DNA from: Acidimicrobiaceae bacterium
GTDB taxonomy: Bacteria; Actinomycetota; Acidimicrobiia; Acidimicrobiales; Ilumatobacteraceae
Length of the DNA: 64,000 nucleotides
Direction of reading: 5' to 3'
Assembly: GCA_024641005.1 (NCBI GenBank)
Contig: JAHEDX010000012.1
Coordinates: forward strand, 1-64,000
Below the pieces are notes generated by a model. It searched no databases. It was not told the origin of the DNA and saw only the letters and a program-made list of their open reading frames with translations. The first letter of the stretch is position 1. Each line of letters begins with the position of its first letter. Position numbers and translations under genes: made by a program. Shown piece by piece: positions 29,332-39,230 of this stretch.

Positions 29332-30938
29332 ACCGGCTCCCGCGCTGGTTCGTGGCAGCGGTGGCGGCGCCCCCGCTGGGGTTCCTGCTGCTGTTCTACG
29401 TCTGGCCGTTCGCGACGTTGGCCTGGCGCGGGCTCGGCGTCGACGCGATCGTCGACACCCTCGACCGCGCGGACACGTGGAAGGTGCTCTGGTTCACCAC
29501 CTGGCAGGCGAGTGCCAGCACGCTGCTCACCCTGACGCTCGGGCTCGCGCCGGCCTGGGCGGTCTCGCGATTCTCGTTTGCCGGCCGACGCGCGTTCTTG
29601 AGTGCGCTGACCGCTGTGTTCGTGCTGCCGACCGTGGTGGTCGGAGCTGCGATCGTCGCCGTGCTCCCGGCATCACTCGATCACAGCGTGTGGGCGATCC
29701 TCGGCGCACACGTGGTGTTCAACCTGGCGGTGGTCGTTCGGACGGTCGGCGCGGTGTGGGAGCAACTCCCACCTGAGCTCGAGGAGGCAGCAGCGACCCT
29801 CGGGGCTGGACCGGGGCGCGCATTCCGATCGGTGACATTGCCATTGCTGCGTCCAGCGCTGGCCGCTGCCGGCGCGATCATCTTCCTGTTCACGTTCACC
29901 TCGTTCGGCGTGATCCGCGTGTTGGGTACCGCCGGCCGGTCGACCATCGAGGTCGAGGTGTGGCGGCGCGCCACACAACTGGGCGACCTCGGTGGGGCGG
30001 CCGTGCTGGCCCTGTTGCAGCTGGCCGTCCTCGCGGCGCTCGTCACGTGGTCGGCACGGGCGCAACGACGCCACACCCACACGATCGGCCTGCAAGGGGC
30101 GCTGCCCCGGCGGCGGCCGATCGGCCGCCAACGTTGGTGGGTCGCGTCGAGCGTGGGGGGCGCGCTGGCGGTCGTCATGGTGCCGTTGCTCGCGCTGGTC
30201 GAACGTTCGATGCGAACGGATGGCTCGTACTCGCTGGCCGCATGGAGATCGCTCGGCGACGACGAGATCAGGCCGGGTCTCCGCCTGGGCGTCGACCCAC
30301 TGGGAGCACTGCGCAACTCGGCGACGACCGCGCTGTGGGCGACACTGTTCGCGGTCGTCATCGGGGGGCTGGCCGTCATCGCGATCACCGCCCTCGGGCG
30401 ATCCGGCCGGCTGCTCGACACCGGACTGATGCTGCCGCTCGGGACGTCGGCGGTGACGATCGGGTTCGGGATGCTGATCACGTTCGATGCCCCGCCGGTC
30501 GACTGGCGTGCCTCGTGGTGGCTCGTCCCCGTCGGCCACGCACTCGTGGCCGTGCCCTTCGTGGTGCGCGCTGCGCTCGGGGTCGGCCGAAGCATCGATC
30601 CCGACCTGAGGGCAGCAGCTGCAACCTTGGGTGCCCCACCGATCAGGGCATGGGCAACGACCACGCTGCCGTTCCTGCGTCGCCCGCTCGCCACCGGCGC
30701 CGGGCTGGCAGCGGCGATCTCACTCGGCGAGTTCGGCGCGACGAGCTTCCTCAGCCGATCGGGTTCCGAGACATTGCCGATCGCTATCGAGCGTCTGCTG
30801 GGACGTACGGGCCGGCTGTTCCAGGCACAGGCGTTCGCGCTGTCGGCAATCCTCGCCGCGGCGACGATGACGATCGTGATGCTCGTCGACGCCGGGGCGG
30901 CCTTCGAGAGGCGGGAGGACCATGCTCGGCGTCCATGA
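29328..30938 (+). CDS. thiP: Thiamine ABC transporter permease (iron/thiamine-type, duplicated permease domain)
   Basis: Two EAA-like loops (ELEEAAATLGAGPGRAFRSVTLPLLRPAL; DLRAAAATLGAPPIRAWATTTLPFLRRPL); operon context; TTG start inferred. Confidence 0.88.
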   Translation: MNRLPRWFVAAVAAPPLGFLLLFYVWPFATLAWRGLGVDAIVDTLDRADTWKVLWFTTWQASASTLLTLTLGLAPAWAVSRFSFAGRRAFLSALTAVFVLPTVVVGAAIVAVLPASLDHSVWAILGAHVVFNLAVVVRTVGAVWEQLPPELEEAAATLGAGPGRAFRSVTLPLLRPALAAAGAIIFLFTFTSFGVIRVLGTAGRSTIEVEVWRRATQLGDLGGAAVLALLQLAVLAALVTWSARAQRRHTHTIGLQGALPRRRPIGRQRWWVASSVGGALAVVMVPLLALVERSMRTDGSYSLAAWRSLGDDEIRPGLRLGVDPLGALRNSATTALWATLFAVVIGGLAVIAITALGRSGRLLDTGLMLPLGTSAVTIGFGMLITFDAPPVDWRASWWLVPVGHALVAVPFVVRAALGVGRSIDPDLRAAAATLGAPPIRAWATTTLPFLRRPLATGAGLAAAISLGEFGATSFLSRSGSETLPIAIERLLGRTGRLFQAQAFALSAILAAATMTIVMLVDAGAAFERREDHARRP

Positions 30939-31557
30939 CATCACGATCTCGTTCGAGGGTCGGCCGCTGCTCGAGCGCGTGTCGCTCGCACTCGATGCCG
31001 GTGAGATCGTCGCCTTGCTGGGCCCGTCGGGCAGCGGCAAGAGCACCCTGCTGAGAATCATCGCCGGATTGATCGTCCCCGAAGGCGGCACCGTCGAGAT
31101 CGACGGGGCGGACTGCACACATGTTCCGACCCATCGTCGCTCGGTCGGCATGGTGTTCCAGGACGAGCAGCTGTTCCCTCACCTGTCGGTCGGCGCCAAT
31201 GTCGCCTTCGGACTCAAGATGGCCGGGATGGCGGCTCGTGAACGACGTCGGCGCTCCGACGACATGCTCGAACTCGTCGGGCTGGGGGGGTTCGGTGATC
31301 GGCAGGTCGGGCGCCTGTCGGGCGGCGAGGCGAAACGCGTGGCCCTCGCTCGTTCGTTGGCTCCGACGCCAAAGGTGCTGTTGCTCGACGAGCCACTGAC
31401 CGGCCTCGACCGGGAGTTGCACGATCGACTGGCCGACGAGGTCGCAGCAATTCTTCGCGCCACCGGAACGACGGCGATCTGGGTGACGCACGACGCGGCC
31501 GAAGCTGCGGCGGTCGCCGACCGGATCGTGCGACTCGGTGCGGGCACCAGCTCGTAG
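30922..31557 (+). CDS. thiQ: Thiamine ABC transporter ATP-binding protein
   Basis: LLGPSGSGKSTLLRIIAGLIVPEGG; LSGGEAKRVALARSLAPTPKVLLLDEPLTGLD. Confidence 0.9.
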   Translation: MLGVHDITISFEGRPLLERVSLALDAGEIVALLGPSGSGKSTLLRIIAGLIVPEGGTVEIDGADCTHVPTHRRSVGMVFQDEQLFPHLSVGANVAFGLKMAGMAARERRRRSDDMLELVGLGGFGDRQVGRLSGGEAKRVALARSLAPTPKVLLLDEPLTGLDRELHDRLADEVAAILRATGTTAIWVTHDAAEAAAVADRIVRLGAGTSS

Positions 31558-31567
31558 TCTTGCCCTC

Positions 31568-32014
31568 GTGAACGCGGAGATCGTCGAGTTGCGACCCGAG
31601 GACACCCACGCGCTTCGCCGTTCGATTCTTCGGGACGGCACCGCCAGCGATGTGGTCGAATTCGACGGGGACGAACTCGCGAGCACCCTCCATCTCGGGG
31701 CGATGGCCGACGGTGATCTGATCGCGATCTCCACATGGCTCGTTCGACCCCATCCCGATCTCGCCGACCGGGTCGGTGTTCAGCTGCGCGGGATGGCCAC
31801 CGCCCCCTCTCGCCGGGGTAGCGGAGTGAGCGCTGCGCTGTTGGCGACCGGCATCGAAAAGTGCCGTGCGGCGGGCGTCGATCACATCTGGGCGAGGGCA
31901 CGGGTGGCAGCGCTGACGTTCTATGTCCGCAACGGGTTCGAGCCAACCGGCTCCGAATACGTCGACCAGACGACCGGTTTGGCCCATCGCGACATCGTCC
32001 GGCTGCTCGACTGA
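31568..32014 (+). CDS. GNAT family N-acetyltransferase
   Basis: VQLRGMATAPSRRGSGVSAALLATGIEKCRAAGVDHIWARARVAALTFYVRNGFEPTGSEY. Confidence 0.9.
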   Translation: MNAEIVELRPEDTHALRRSILRDGTASDVVEFDGDELASTLHLGAMADGDLIAISTWLVRPHPDLADRVGVQLRGMATAPSRRGSGVSAALLATGIEKCRAAGVDHIWARARVAALTFYVRNGFEPTGSEYVDQTTGLAHRDIVRLLD

Positions 32015-32052
32015 CCGTTTCCGCTCGCGACGCCTCACGACCCTCACTGGCG

Positions 32053-32349
32053 ATGGAGGTCATCGTGCAACATCACTCGTCCCATCATCCGCTCTCGTCA
32101 GTGCTCCGTCAGCGTGCCGGACATCTCCGCGAACTGGCGTCGGCGATCGAACGCTCGCTGGTGATGAGGCTCGACGATGCCGGCGACACATCATCGTGGA
32201 CGACGAACCGTGGCCGGCTGTGTCGACGGATGTTGGACAGGAATCTGCACCAACTGCATCAAGCCGCCGAGGATCTACTCGAGACGGCGATCAGATTCCG
32301 CCAGCGTGCCGACGAACTCGACCTGATCCACCGGACTCGCGTCGCGTGA
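32053..32349 (+). CDS. Small helical protein of unknown function
   Basis: 98-aa ORF MEVIVQHHSSHHPLSSVLRQRAGHLRELASAIERSLVMRL...SWTTNRGRLCRRMLDRNLHQLHQAAEDLLETAIRFRQRADELD; coding-like composition. Confidence 0.55.
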   Translation: MEVIVQHHSSHHPLSSVLRQRAGHLRELASAIERSLVMRLDDAGDTSSWTTNRGRLCRRMLDRNLHQLHQAAEDLLETAIRFRQRADELDLIHRTRVA

Positions 32350-32570
32350 TCGCCGGCTCCGAACCGTCGCCCCTCGCACTGCTCCGAGACCGAACCACCG
32401 ATGCACTCGCCGATCTCGCCGGATTGCGCAGTCATGATCCAGCGGCGGCGCGGGCCATGAGGGCGGTTCGGCTGACCTGCCACACGCTCGAGTACTTCTG
32501 GGTGCCCGCACTCGACAGCGCGCTCGGAGACGGTCCACATCATGACGGCGCATCTGAGGACGCCTGCTGA
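32346..32570 (+). CDS. Small hypothetical protein, translationally coupled to the preceding ORF
   Basis: GTGA overlap; VIAGSEPSPLALLRDRTTDALADLAGLRSHDPAAARAMRAVRLTCHTLEYFWVPALDSALGDG. Confidence 0.45.
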   Translation: MIAGSEPSPLALLRDRTTDALADLAGLRSHDPAAARAMRAVRLTCHTLEYFWVPALDSALGDGPHHDGASEDAC

Positions 32571-32594
32571 GCAGGCGTCGCCCCCCACCACCGT

Positions 32595-33239
32595 TCAGAA
32601 CAGATCGGCCGGCGCAAGGCCTTCGATGTCGATCCGGCCCATCATCCACCCCAACCGAACGGCCGGTGACATCGCCAACGCCGCGTCGGGCAACGGTGTC
32701 ATACCCATCGGTTTGCGCGCCTTCCACAACATGCCCATCAAGCGCAGGTCCCTGCGCACATAGTCGCTCGGCATGTCGTCGAACCCGTATCCCAGCCCGA
32801 GATCGGCTCGGTGCACCTCGACCTCGCGTTGGCGCAACACGGGCAGCAACGACTTGGGGCGTTCACCCGACAGCAACGTGGCAGTGCCGGCCCAGTCGAC
32901 CTCGCTGCCGGAGAAGCGGGCATCGACCTCCGCTGATGTGCCGGCCACATCGTCGACCAGTTCGGCCCACGAGCGGGTGCTGCCCGACGCGATGTCGGCG
33001 TTGCGCCCCTCGACGCCGTGCGGGTATTGCGGGAGCCCGTCGAGCATGCTGACGTGGCCGTCGGCATTGCGGGCGATGTGCGTGAGCACATGCGCCACGG
33101 ACCACCCCGGCAGCAGGCTCGGGCGAGTCGGATCGACCGGCTCGAGCGATCGCAGGTGTACGACCAGCGAGGCGTGCGAACGGCGACACGATTCGATGTC
33201 GCGCCGGAGATCTCGCAGGTCGTTCGGATCACCGTTCAC
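32595..33239 (-). CDS. Maleylpyruvate isomerase / mycothiol-dependent DinB-like family protein
   Basis: DPTRPSLLPGWSVAHVLTHIARNADGHVSML...VLRQREVEVHRADLGLGY. Confidence 0.88.
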   Translation of the reverse strand: MNGDPNDLRDLRRDIESCRRSHASLVVHLRSLEPVDPTRPSLLPGWSVAHVLTHIARNADGHVSMLDGLPQYPHGVEGRNADIASGSTRSWAELVDDVAGTSAEVDARFSGSEVDWAGTATLLSGERPKSLLPVLRQREVEVHRADLGLGYGFDDMPSDYVRRDLRLMGMLWKARKPMGMTPLPDAALAMSPAVRLGWMMGRIDIEGLAPADLF

Positions 33240-33275
33240 CGCGCGACCGTATCCCGTTCATGGCAGGCTTTGCCC

Positions 33276-34325
33276 ATGGAACCAACCGTGAAGTCCACGA
33301 TGCAGCTCGGCATGATCGGACTCGGTCGGATGGGCGCCAACATGGTCCGCCGTCTCATGGACGACGGGCACCGATGTGTCGTCCACGACGTCAGTGCCGA
33401 AGCCGTGGACGTGCTCGCATCCCATGGGGCGGTACCCGCCCACACCCTCGAAGAACTTGTCGCCACGCTCGAGGCTCCACGCAACGTGTGGGTCATGATC
33501 CCCGCGGCGTTCGTCGACGACACGATCCAGCGGCTGGCACCGTTGCTGTCGCCGGGCGACACGATCATCGACGGCGGCAACTCGTGGTACCGCCACGACG
33601 TCGACCGCAGCGGGCCGCTGCTCGTCGAGCACGGCATCCACTACGTCGATGTCGGCACGAGCGGCGGCGTCCACGGGCTCGAACGGGGTTACTGCCTGAT
33701 GATCGGTGGCGAGACCGAGGCAGTCCAACGGTTGGCTCCGGTCTTCACCTCGCTGGCCCCAGGGGTCGATGCTGCGGGCCGCACCCCTGGACGCCAGGGC
33801 GATCCCGCTCCCACCGAACAGGGTTGGTTGCACTGCGGCCCGTCGGGCGCCGGCCACTTCGTCAAGATGGTGCACAACGGCATCGAGTACGGGTTGATGG
33901 CGGCCTACGCAGAAGGTCTCAACGTGCTGGCGAAGGCGAACATCGGCGCCACCGACCACGCCGCCGATGCCGAGACCGCCCCGCTCGACGATGCCGAGTA
34001 CTACCGGTACGACATCGATCTGGCCGCCGTCAGCGAGGTCTGGCGACGCGGTTCGGTCGTGTCGAGTTGGCTGCTCGATCTCACCGCCCAAGCCTTGCTC
34101 GATGATCCGAAGCTCGATCGGTACGCGGGCAGTGTCAGTGATTCCGGTGAGGGCCGTTGGACGATTCACGCCGCGATCGACGAGGGCGTTCCCGTACCGG
34201 TGTTGTCGGCGGCGCTCTATCAGAGATTCAGCTCGCGGGGCCGCTCGGACATCGGCGACAAGGTGCTCTCGGCGATGCGAGCCGGATTCGGCGGGCACCA
34301 CGAACAGAAGGACTCGAGCCGATGA
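33276..34325 (+). CDS. gnd: 6-phosphogluconate dehydrogenase, decarboxylating (short form)
   Basis: MQLGMIGLGRMGANMVRRLMDDGH; DGGNSWYRHDVDR; DVGTSGGVHGLERGYCLMIGG; GPSGAGHFVKMVHNGIEYGLMAAYAEG. Confidence 0.95.
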   Translation: MEPTVKSTMQLGMIGLGRMGANMVRRLMDDGHRCVVHDVSAEAVDVLASHGAVPAHTLEELVATLEAPRNVWVMIPAAFVDDTIQRLAPLLSPGDTIIDGGNSWYRHDVDRSGPLLVEHGIHYVDVGTSGGVHGLERGYCLMIGGETEAVQRLAPVFTSLAPGVDAAGRTPGRQGDPAPTEQGWLHCGPSGAGHFVKMVHNGIEYGLMAAYAEGLNVLAKANIGATDHAADAETAPLDDAEYYRYDIDLAAVSEVWRRGSVVSSWLLDLTAQALLDDPKLDRYAGSVSDSGEGRWTIHAAIDEGVPVPVLSAALYQRFSSRGRSDIGDKVLSAMRAGFGGHHEQKDSSR

Positions 34326-35731
34326 TGTTCCTCGACACCCACCAGCCCAAGGCGGACGCGCTGGTGTTGTTCGGCGCCACCGGCGACCTCGCCAGGCGCA
34401 AGCTGTTCCCCGCCTTGTACCACCTCGAGCGGACTGGCGCGCTCGACGTGCCGGTGATCGGCGTGGCCCGCAGCGACTGGTCGGACGAAGCGTTCTGCGA
34501 GCACGCTCGCGATGCGATCATCACTGCGGAACCTCATGCCGACGCCGCCGTCATCGACCCGCTGATGCGGCGACTCGACCTGATCCAGGGCGACTACGCC
34601 GAAGCGGCCACTTGGAACAGCCTGCGTGACACCCTCGACCGACACTCGTCGTCGAACGCGGTGTTCTACATGGCGATCCCTCCGACGATGTTCCCCGAGG
34701 TCGCTGGGCGACTGGCGTCGGTCGGGCTCAACGAACGCGGTCGGATCGTGGTCGAGAAGCCGTTCGGGCGAGACCTCGAATCGGCTCGGCAACTCAACAT
34801 GACGCTGCACACGGTGTTCCCCGAAGAGCGGATCTTCCGGATCGATCACTACCTCGGCAAGGAGAGCGTCGAAGACCTGCTCGTGTTCCGCTTCTCGAAC
34901 ACGATGCTCGAGCCGATCTGGAATCGGCGGTATGTGCGCAGCGTGCAGATCACGATGTCCGAGACGATCGGCGTCGAGGGACGCGGTTCGTTCTACGACT
35001 CGGTCGGAGCGATCCGCGATGTGTTGCAGAACCATCTGCTCCAGGTCGTCTCGCTACTGGCGATGGAGCCGCCGGCGGGCTCCGATCCGCAGTTCCTGCA
35101 GGACGAGAAGGCCAAGGTCATCGCGGCGATGACGCCGATCGATCCCACCCGTCTGGTTCGCGGACAGTACGTCGGCTATCGCGACGAGCCCGGCGTCGCC
35201 GACGACTCGACGGTCGAAACCTATGTCGCGGCGCAACTGACGATCGACTCGTGGCGGTGGGCAGGCGTCCCGTGGTTCGTGCGGGTCGGCAAGGGCCTGG
35301 CCGACGCAGCGACCGAAGCGGTGATCGAGTTCCATTCCCCGCCGCGCATGTTGTTCGACGAGGCGGGTGGACCACCGCCCGGTCGCAATCTGGTCCGGCT
35401 CCGGCTCGGCAAGCGCGACGGCGTCACGTTCACCCTGCAGGCCAAGACGCCGGGGCCACACATGGACAGTCAGGACATCGCCGTCTCGGTCGACTTCGCG
35501 GCCGCCCTCGGTGAGCGATCCGAGGCGTACGAACGGCTGCTGGGCGACGCCCTGGGCGGTTCCCCGCGTCGATTCGCCCGCCAGGACGTGGTCGAACAGA
35601 CGTGGCGAGTGATCCAACCGGTGCTCGACGATCCTGGCCCGGTGCACCCGTACTTTCGAGGCACCTGGGGCCCCGCAGAAGCCGAGCGCCTGCTCGCGAC
35701 CGGCGACCACTGGTTCGACCCGAGCAACTGA
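34322..35731 (+). CDS. zwf: Glucose-6-phosphate 1-dehydrogenase
   Basis: VLFGATGDLARRKLFPALYHL; VVEKPFGRDLESA; RIDHYLGKESVEDLLVFRFSN; ATGA overlap with gnd. Confidence 0.96.
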   Translation: MMFLDTHQPKADALVLFGATGDLARRKLFPALYHLERTGALDVPVIGVARSDWSDEAFCEHARDAIITAEPHADAAVIDPLMRRLDLIQGDYAEAATWNSLRDTLDRHSSSNAVFYMAIPPTMFPEVAGRLASVGLNERGRIVVEKPFGRDLESARQLNMTLHTVFPEERIFRIDHYLGKESVEDLLVFRFSNTMLEPIWNRRYVRSVQITMSETIGVEGRGSFYDSVGAIRDVLQNHLLQVVSLLAMEPPAGSDPQFLQDEKAKVIAAMTPIDPTRLVRGQYVGYRDEPGVADDSTVETYVAAQLTIDSWRWAGVPWFVRVGKGLADAATEAVIEFHSPPRMLFDEAGGPPPGRNLVRLRLGKRDGVTFTLQAKTPGPHMDSQDIAVSVDFAAALGERSEAYERLLGDALGGSPRRFARQDVVEQTWRVIQPVLDDPGPVHPYFRGTWGPAEAERLLATGDHWFDPSN

Positions 35732-35796
35732 CCACGTCACAGCCCTGCTACCATCGTCCCACTGGTCGGGCCTTATGTCCCGAATAGTGAGACATC

Positions 35797-36687
35797 ATGT
35801 GGATCCTCATCACCCTCGCCGCAGCGACCTTCCAGATCCTGCGCACGTCGCGGCAACACGAGCTGCGATCGATGCTGTCGACCGGCGCCGCCGGCTACGT
35901 GCGCTACGCCTACGGCGCTCCGCTGGCAGTCCTGCTCAGCATCGTCTTGTTCGTCGCTCTCGGGCGCGAACTCCCCACCGTTCCCCACCGTTTCTGGCCG
36001 ATCATCGTTGCGGCGGCCGTGTCGCAGATCGTCGGGACGCTGGCGCTACTCGCTTCGTTCAAGCTTCGCGATTTCGCGATCGGGACCGTCTACTCCAAGT
36101 CCGAGGTGCTGATCGTTTCGGCCCTCGGAGCGATCGGGGTCGGTGCTGCATTGCGGCCACTCGGATGGATCGGTGCCGTACTCGTCACCGCTGGTGTTGC
36201 ATGGCTGGCATCGAAGGGATCGCTGATCGGGCTGCTCCGGCAGGCCGGTGATCCCGCCGCCCTCATGGGCCTCGCGGCCGGCGCAGGGTTCGCCGGTGCA
36301 GCGATCGGCATCCGCGCCGCGTCGCGAACCCTGACCGGCGCGCCCTCGTTCGATCGCGCCGTTCTGACGCTGACCGTGCTCCTGGTCGTGCAGACCGCTT
36401 TCAACACCGCCTGGTTCCTCGCGACCGATCCGGCAGAACTGACCCGCACCGCGAACGCCTGGCGATCGGCCGCCTGGGTCGGGGTGTTCAGCCTGCTCGG
36501 CTCGATCGGGTGGGCGTGGGCATTCACGCTCGAGAGCGCGGCGAAGGTGCGAACCCTCGGCCAGGTCGAGCTCATCATCGCATTCGCGATCGCCCATTTC
36601 ACCCTCGGTGAACGCCATTCCAGAACCGACTACCTCGCGAGCGCGACCGTGTTGATCGGTGTCGCCCTCGTCGCCGTGCTCGGCTGA
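35797..36687 (+). CDS. EamA/DMT family transporter
   Basis: ~10 hydrophobic segments; two EamA-like halves ending ELIIAFAIAHFTLGERHSRTDYLASATVLIGVALVAVL. Confidence 0.82.
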   Translation: MWILITLAAATFQILRTSRQHELRSMLSTGAAGYVRYAYGAPLAVLLSIVLFVALGRELPTVPHRFWPIIVAAAVSQIVGTLALLASFKLRDFAIGTVYSKSEVLIVSALGAIGVGAALRPLGWIGAVLVTAGVAWLASKGSLIGLLRQAGDPAALMGLAAGAGFAGAAIGIRAASRTLTGAPSFDRAVLTLTVLLVVQTAFNTAWFLATDPAELTRTANAWRSAAWVGVFSLLGSIGWAWAFTLESAAKVRTLGQVELIIAFAIAHFTLGERHSRTDYLASATVLIGVALVAVLG

Positions 36688-36753
36688 CGCGCTGACGCCG
36701 TCCACCCCGACGTCCCCGGCGAGGTCGGTACGGACCATCGGTACAATCAGGGC

Positions 36754-37362
36754 GTGGACATCGGTCACTGGAATGCGGTCTGGCGGGACCGAGCCCCCGA
36801 CGAGATGACCTGGTTCCAGTCCGAGCCGATGCTGTCACTGCGGCTGATCCAAGGCGTCACCAGACCGGACCAGGGCGTCATCGACATCGGCGGCGGGGCC
36901 TCTCGGTTGGCCAGTCACCTGCTGCGCGCCGGATATGGCGACGTGACGGTGCTCGACATCGCGACCGCCTCCATCGACGCCGCCCGGCACCACCTCGGCG
37001 CCGACGCCGCACTCATCACCTGGGTGGTCGCCGACGCGACCGTCGCTGAGTTCGATCGAACATTCGACGTGTGGCACGACCGGGCCGTCTTCCACTTCCT
37101 CATCGAGCCCGATGACCGCGACCGGTACCTCGCGACGCTACGGAGGGCCCTCCGCGTGGGCGGCCACGTGGTCCTCTCGACGTTCGGCCCGGAGGGGCCC
37201 GAACGTTGCAGCGGGCTCCCGGTGCATCGCTACAGCATCGAGTCGCTGCACGAAGCACTCGGTGACGGCTTCGAGCTGCTCACCCACGAGACCGAGCTGC
37301 ACGTCGCCCCCCACGGGAACACACAGCAGTTCGTCTACGGCCTGTTCCGCAGAGTGGCCTGA
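36754..37362 (+). CDS. Class I SAM-dependent methyltransferase
   Basis: WNAVWRDRAPDEMTWFQSEPMLSLRLI...VIDIGGGASRLASHLLRAGYGDVTVLDIATASIDAARHHLG; GTG start. Confidence 0.92.
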   Translation: MDIGHWNAVWRDRAPDEMTWFQSEPMLSLRLIQGVTRPDQGVIDIGGGASRLASHLLRAGYGDVTVLDIATASIDAARHHLGADAALITWVVADATVAEFDRTFDVWHDRAVFHFLIEPDDRDRYLATLRRALRVGGHVVLSTFGPEGPERCSGLPVHRYSIESLHEALGDGFELLTHETELHVAPHGNTQQFVYGLFRRVA

Positions 37363-37394
37363 GCCACCGGAATCGGCACCGACCGGGAACGCGT

Positions 37395-38177
37395 TCAGTC
37401 CAGCGCGTCGCGACGCGGGATCACCACGATCGTCCCATCTGGTTCGCTGTGCACCGTGACCCGGACGCCGTAGAACTCGGCGAGGGTCTCCGCTCGCAGC
37501 ACCTCCTCGGGAACGCCGCTCGCCACCACGGTTCCCGCGTGCAACAACGCCAGCCTGTCGCTGTACAACCCGGCGAGGGTGAGGTCGTGCATCGCCGAGA
37601 TGACGGTGAGGCCGTGATCGTTGCGCAGCCGAGCGACGAGCTCGAGCGCCTGTTGTTGATGGCCGATGTCGAGGGCACTCGTGGGTTCGTCGAGCAGCAG
37701 GATCGGCGCCTCGGTCGCCAACGCCCGTGCGATCACCAGCCGCTGGCGCTCGCCACCGCTCAACCGGCCGAGCCGGCGGTCGGCGAACTCGGAGAGTTCG
37801 AGTCGTTCGAGCACGTCGGCCACCATCGCCCGGTCATGGCGGCTCTCGTGGCCGAAGTAGCCCACATACGGGGCACGGCCAAGTAGCGCGTACTCGAAGC
37901 CGGTCATGTCGGAGGGCATCAGCGGGTCCTGAGGCACGTAGGCCACGATCGCCGCTCGACGCGCGCGGGACCGAAGCGTCATCGACGAACCGTCGACCAG
38001 CACCTCGCCGGCAGACGGGATCACACCCACGATCGCGCGGAGGATCGACGACTTGCCGGCACCGTTGGGCCCGATCAACCCGAGCCACTCGCCCGAGCGC
38101 ACCGTGTCGGTGAAACCCTGGACGACCGTGCGCTTGCCGAACTTGACCGTCAGGTCGCGGAACTCGATCGAACTCAC
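37395..38177 (-). CDS. btuD: Cobalamin (FecCD-type) ABC transporter ATP-binding protein
   Basis: LIGPNGAGKSSILRAIVGVIPSAG; LSGGERQRLVIARALATEAPILLLDEPTSALDIGHQ; operon behind a cobalamin riboswitch; GTG start. Confidence 0.88.
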   Translation of the reverse strand: MSSIEFRDLTVKFGKRTVVQGFTDTVRSGEWLGLIGPNGAGKSSILRAIVGVIPSAGEVLVDGSSMTLRSRARRAAIVAYVPQDPLMPSDMTGFEYALLGRAPYVGYFGHESRHDRAMVADVLERLELSEFADRRLGRLSGGERQRLVIARALATEAPILLLDEPTSALDIGHQQQALELVARLRNDHGLTVISAMHDLTLAGLYSDRLALLHAGTVVASGVPEEVLRAETLAEFYGVRVTVHSEPDGTIVVIPRRDALD

Positions 38178-39226
38178 CGGGAGATCTCCCTCGTGCGCAA
38201 CAACACGATGAAGAACGGTGCGCCGACGAACGCCGTGACGACGCCGATCGGCAGCTCGGCCGGAGCGGTGAGCATCCGTCCGGGGATGTCGGCCAGGATC
38301 AGGAACGCAGCGCCGAACGCCACGGTCAGCGGCACCACCCTGCGGTAGCTCGCACCGGCGACCAGGCGCACCATGTGGGGCACGACCAGCCCCACGAATC
38401 CGATCAGTCCGCTGACCGCGACCACCGCCGCCGTCCCCAACGTTGCGGCGATCACCACGATCAGGCGCACCCTGGTGACGGGCACGCCGAGGGTCACCGC
38501 CTCGTCGTCGCCGACGCGCAGCAGGTCGAGCTGTCGACGATGGAAGAACAACACCACGCAACTGACCGCCACGTAGGGAAACACCAGCCGCACGTCGTCC
38601 CATCGCGCCGTCGACACCCGGCCCAGGATCCAGCTGTACACCTCGCGCACGACCTCAGAGTTGCGCTGCAGCACGAATGTCTGCATCGCCGTCAGCAACG
38701 AGACCATGGCCACGCCGGCCAACACCAGTGTCGAAGTGGTTCGCATCCCGCCGAAGGAAGCGCCCACCAAGTAGGTGATCGCCACTGCCCCCAACGCGAA
38801 CACGAAGGCCACGGCCGGCACCGGGTCGACCGGCCAATCGGACCCGATGTCGTCCCAGATCGCGATCATCAGGGTGGCACCGAGGCCCGCACCCGCAGCT
38901 GCTCCGAGCAGATAGGGGTCGACCAGCGGATTGCGGAACACCCCCTGATAGCTGGCGCCGCCCACCGAGAGCATCGCCCCGACCAATCCGGCCAACACGA
39001 CCCGCGGCATCCGGATGTCCCAGATGATCGACCATTCACGATCGGTCACGCCGCTGTCGATCGAGATCAGTGGCAGATGGTCGAGCAGTGCCAACGGCAC
39101 GCGCCACCACACCGGGCCCGCCGGGCCGATCATCGCGCCCAGCAGCACGGCCAACACGACGGCGAGCACCGAGGCGGGCATCCACCCCACTCGGAACCGA
39201 CGGTCGCCATGCTGCTCGGCGTTCAC
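38174..39226 (-). CDS. btuC: Cobalamin (FecCD-type) ABC transporter permease
   Basis: RMPRVVLAGLVGAMLSVGGASYQGVFRNPLVDPYLLGAAAGAGLGATL; GFVGLVVPHMVRL. Confidence 0.9.
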   Translation of the reverse strand: MNAEQHGDRRFRVGWMPASVLAVVLAVLLGAMIGPAGPVWWRVPLALLDHLPLISIDSGVTDREWSIIWDIRMPRVVLAGLVGAMLSVGGASYQGVFRNPLVDPYLLGAAAGAGLGATLMIAIWDDIGSDWPVDPVPAVAFVFALGAVAITYLVGASFGGMRTTSTLVLAGVAMVSLLTAMQTFVLQRNSEVVREVYSWILGRVSTARWDDVRLVFPYVAVSCVVLFFHRRQLDLLRVGDDEAVTLGVPVTRVRLIVVIAATLGTAAVVAVSGLIGFVGLVVPHMVRLVAGASYRRVVPLTVAFGAAFLILADIPGRMLTAPAELPIGVVTAFVGAPFFIVLLRTREISR

Positions 39227-39230
39227 GGCC

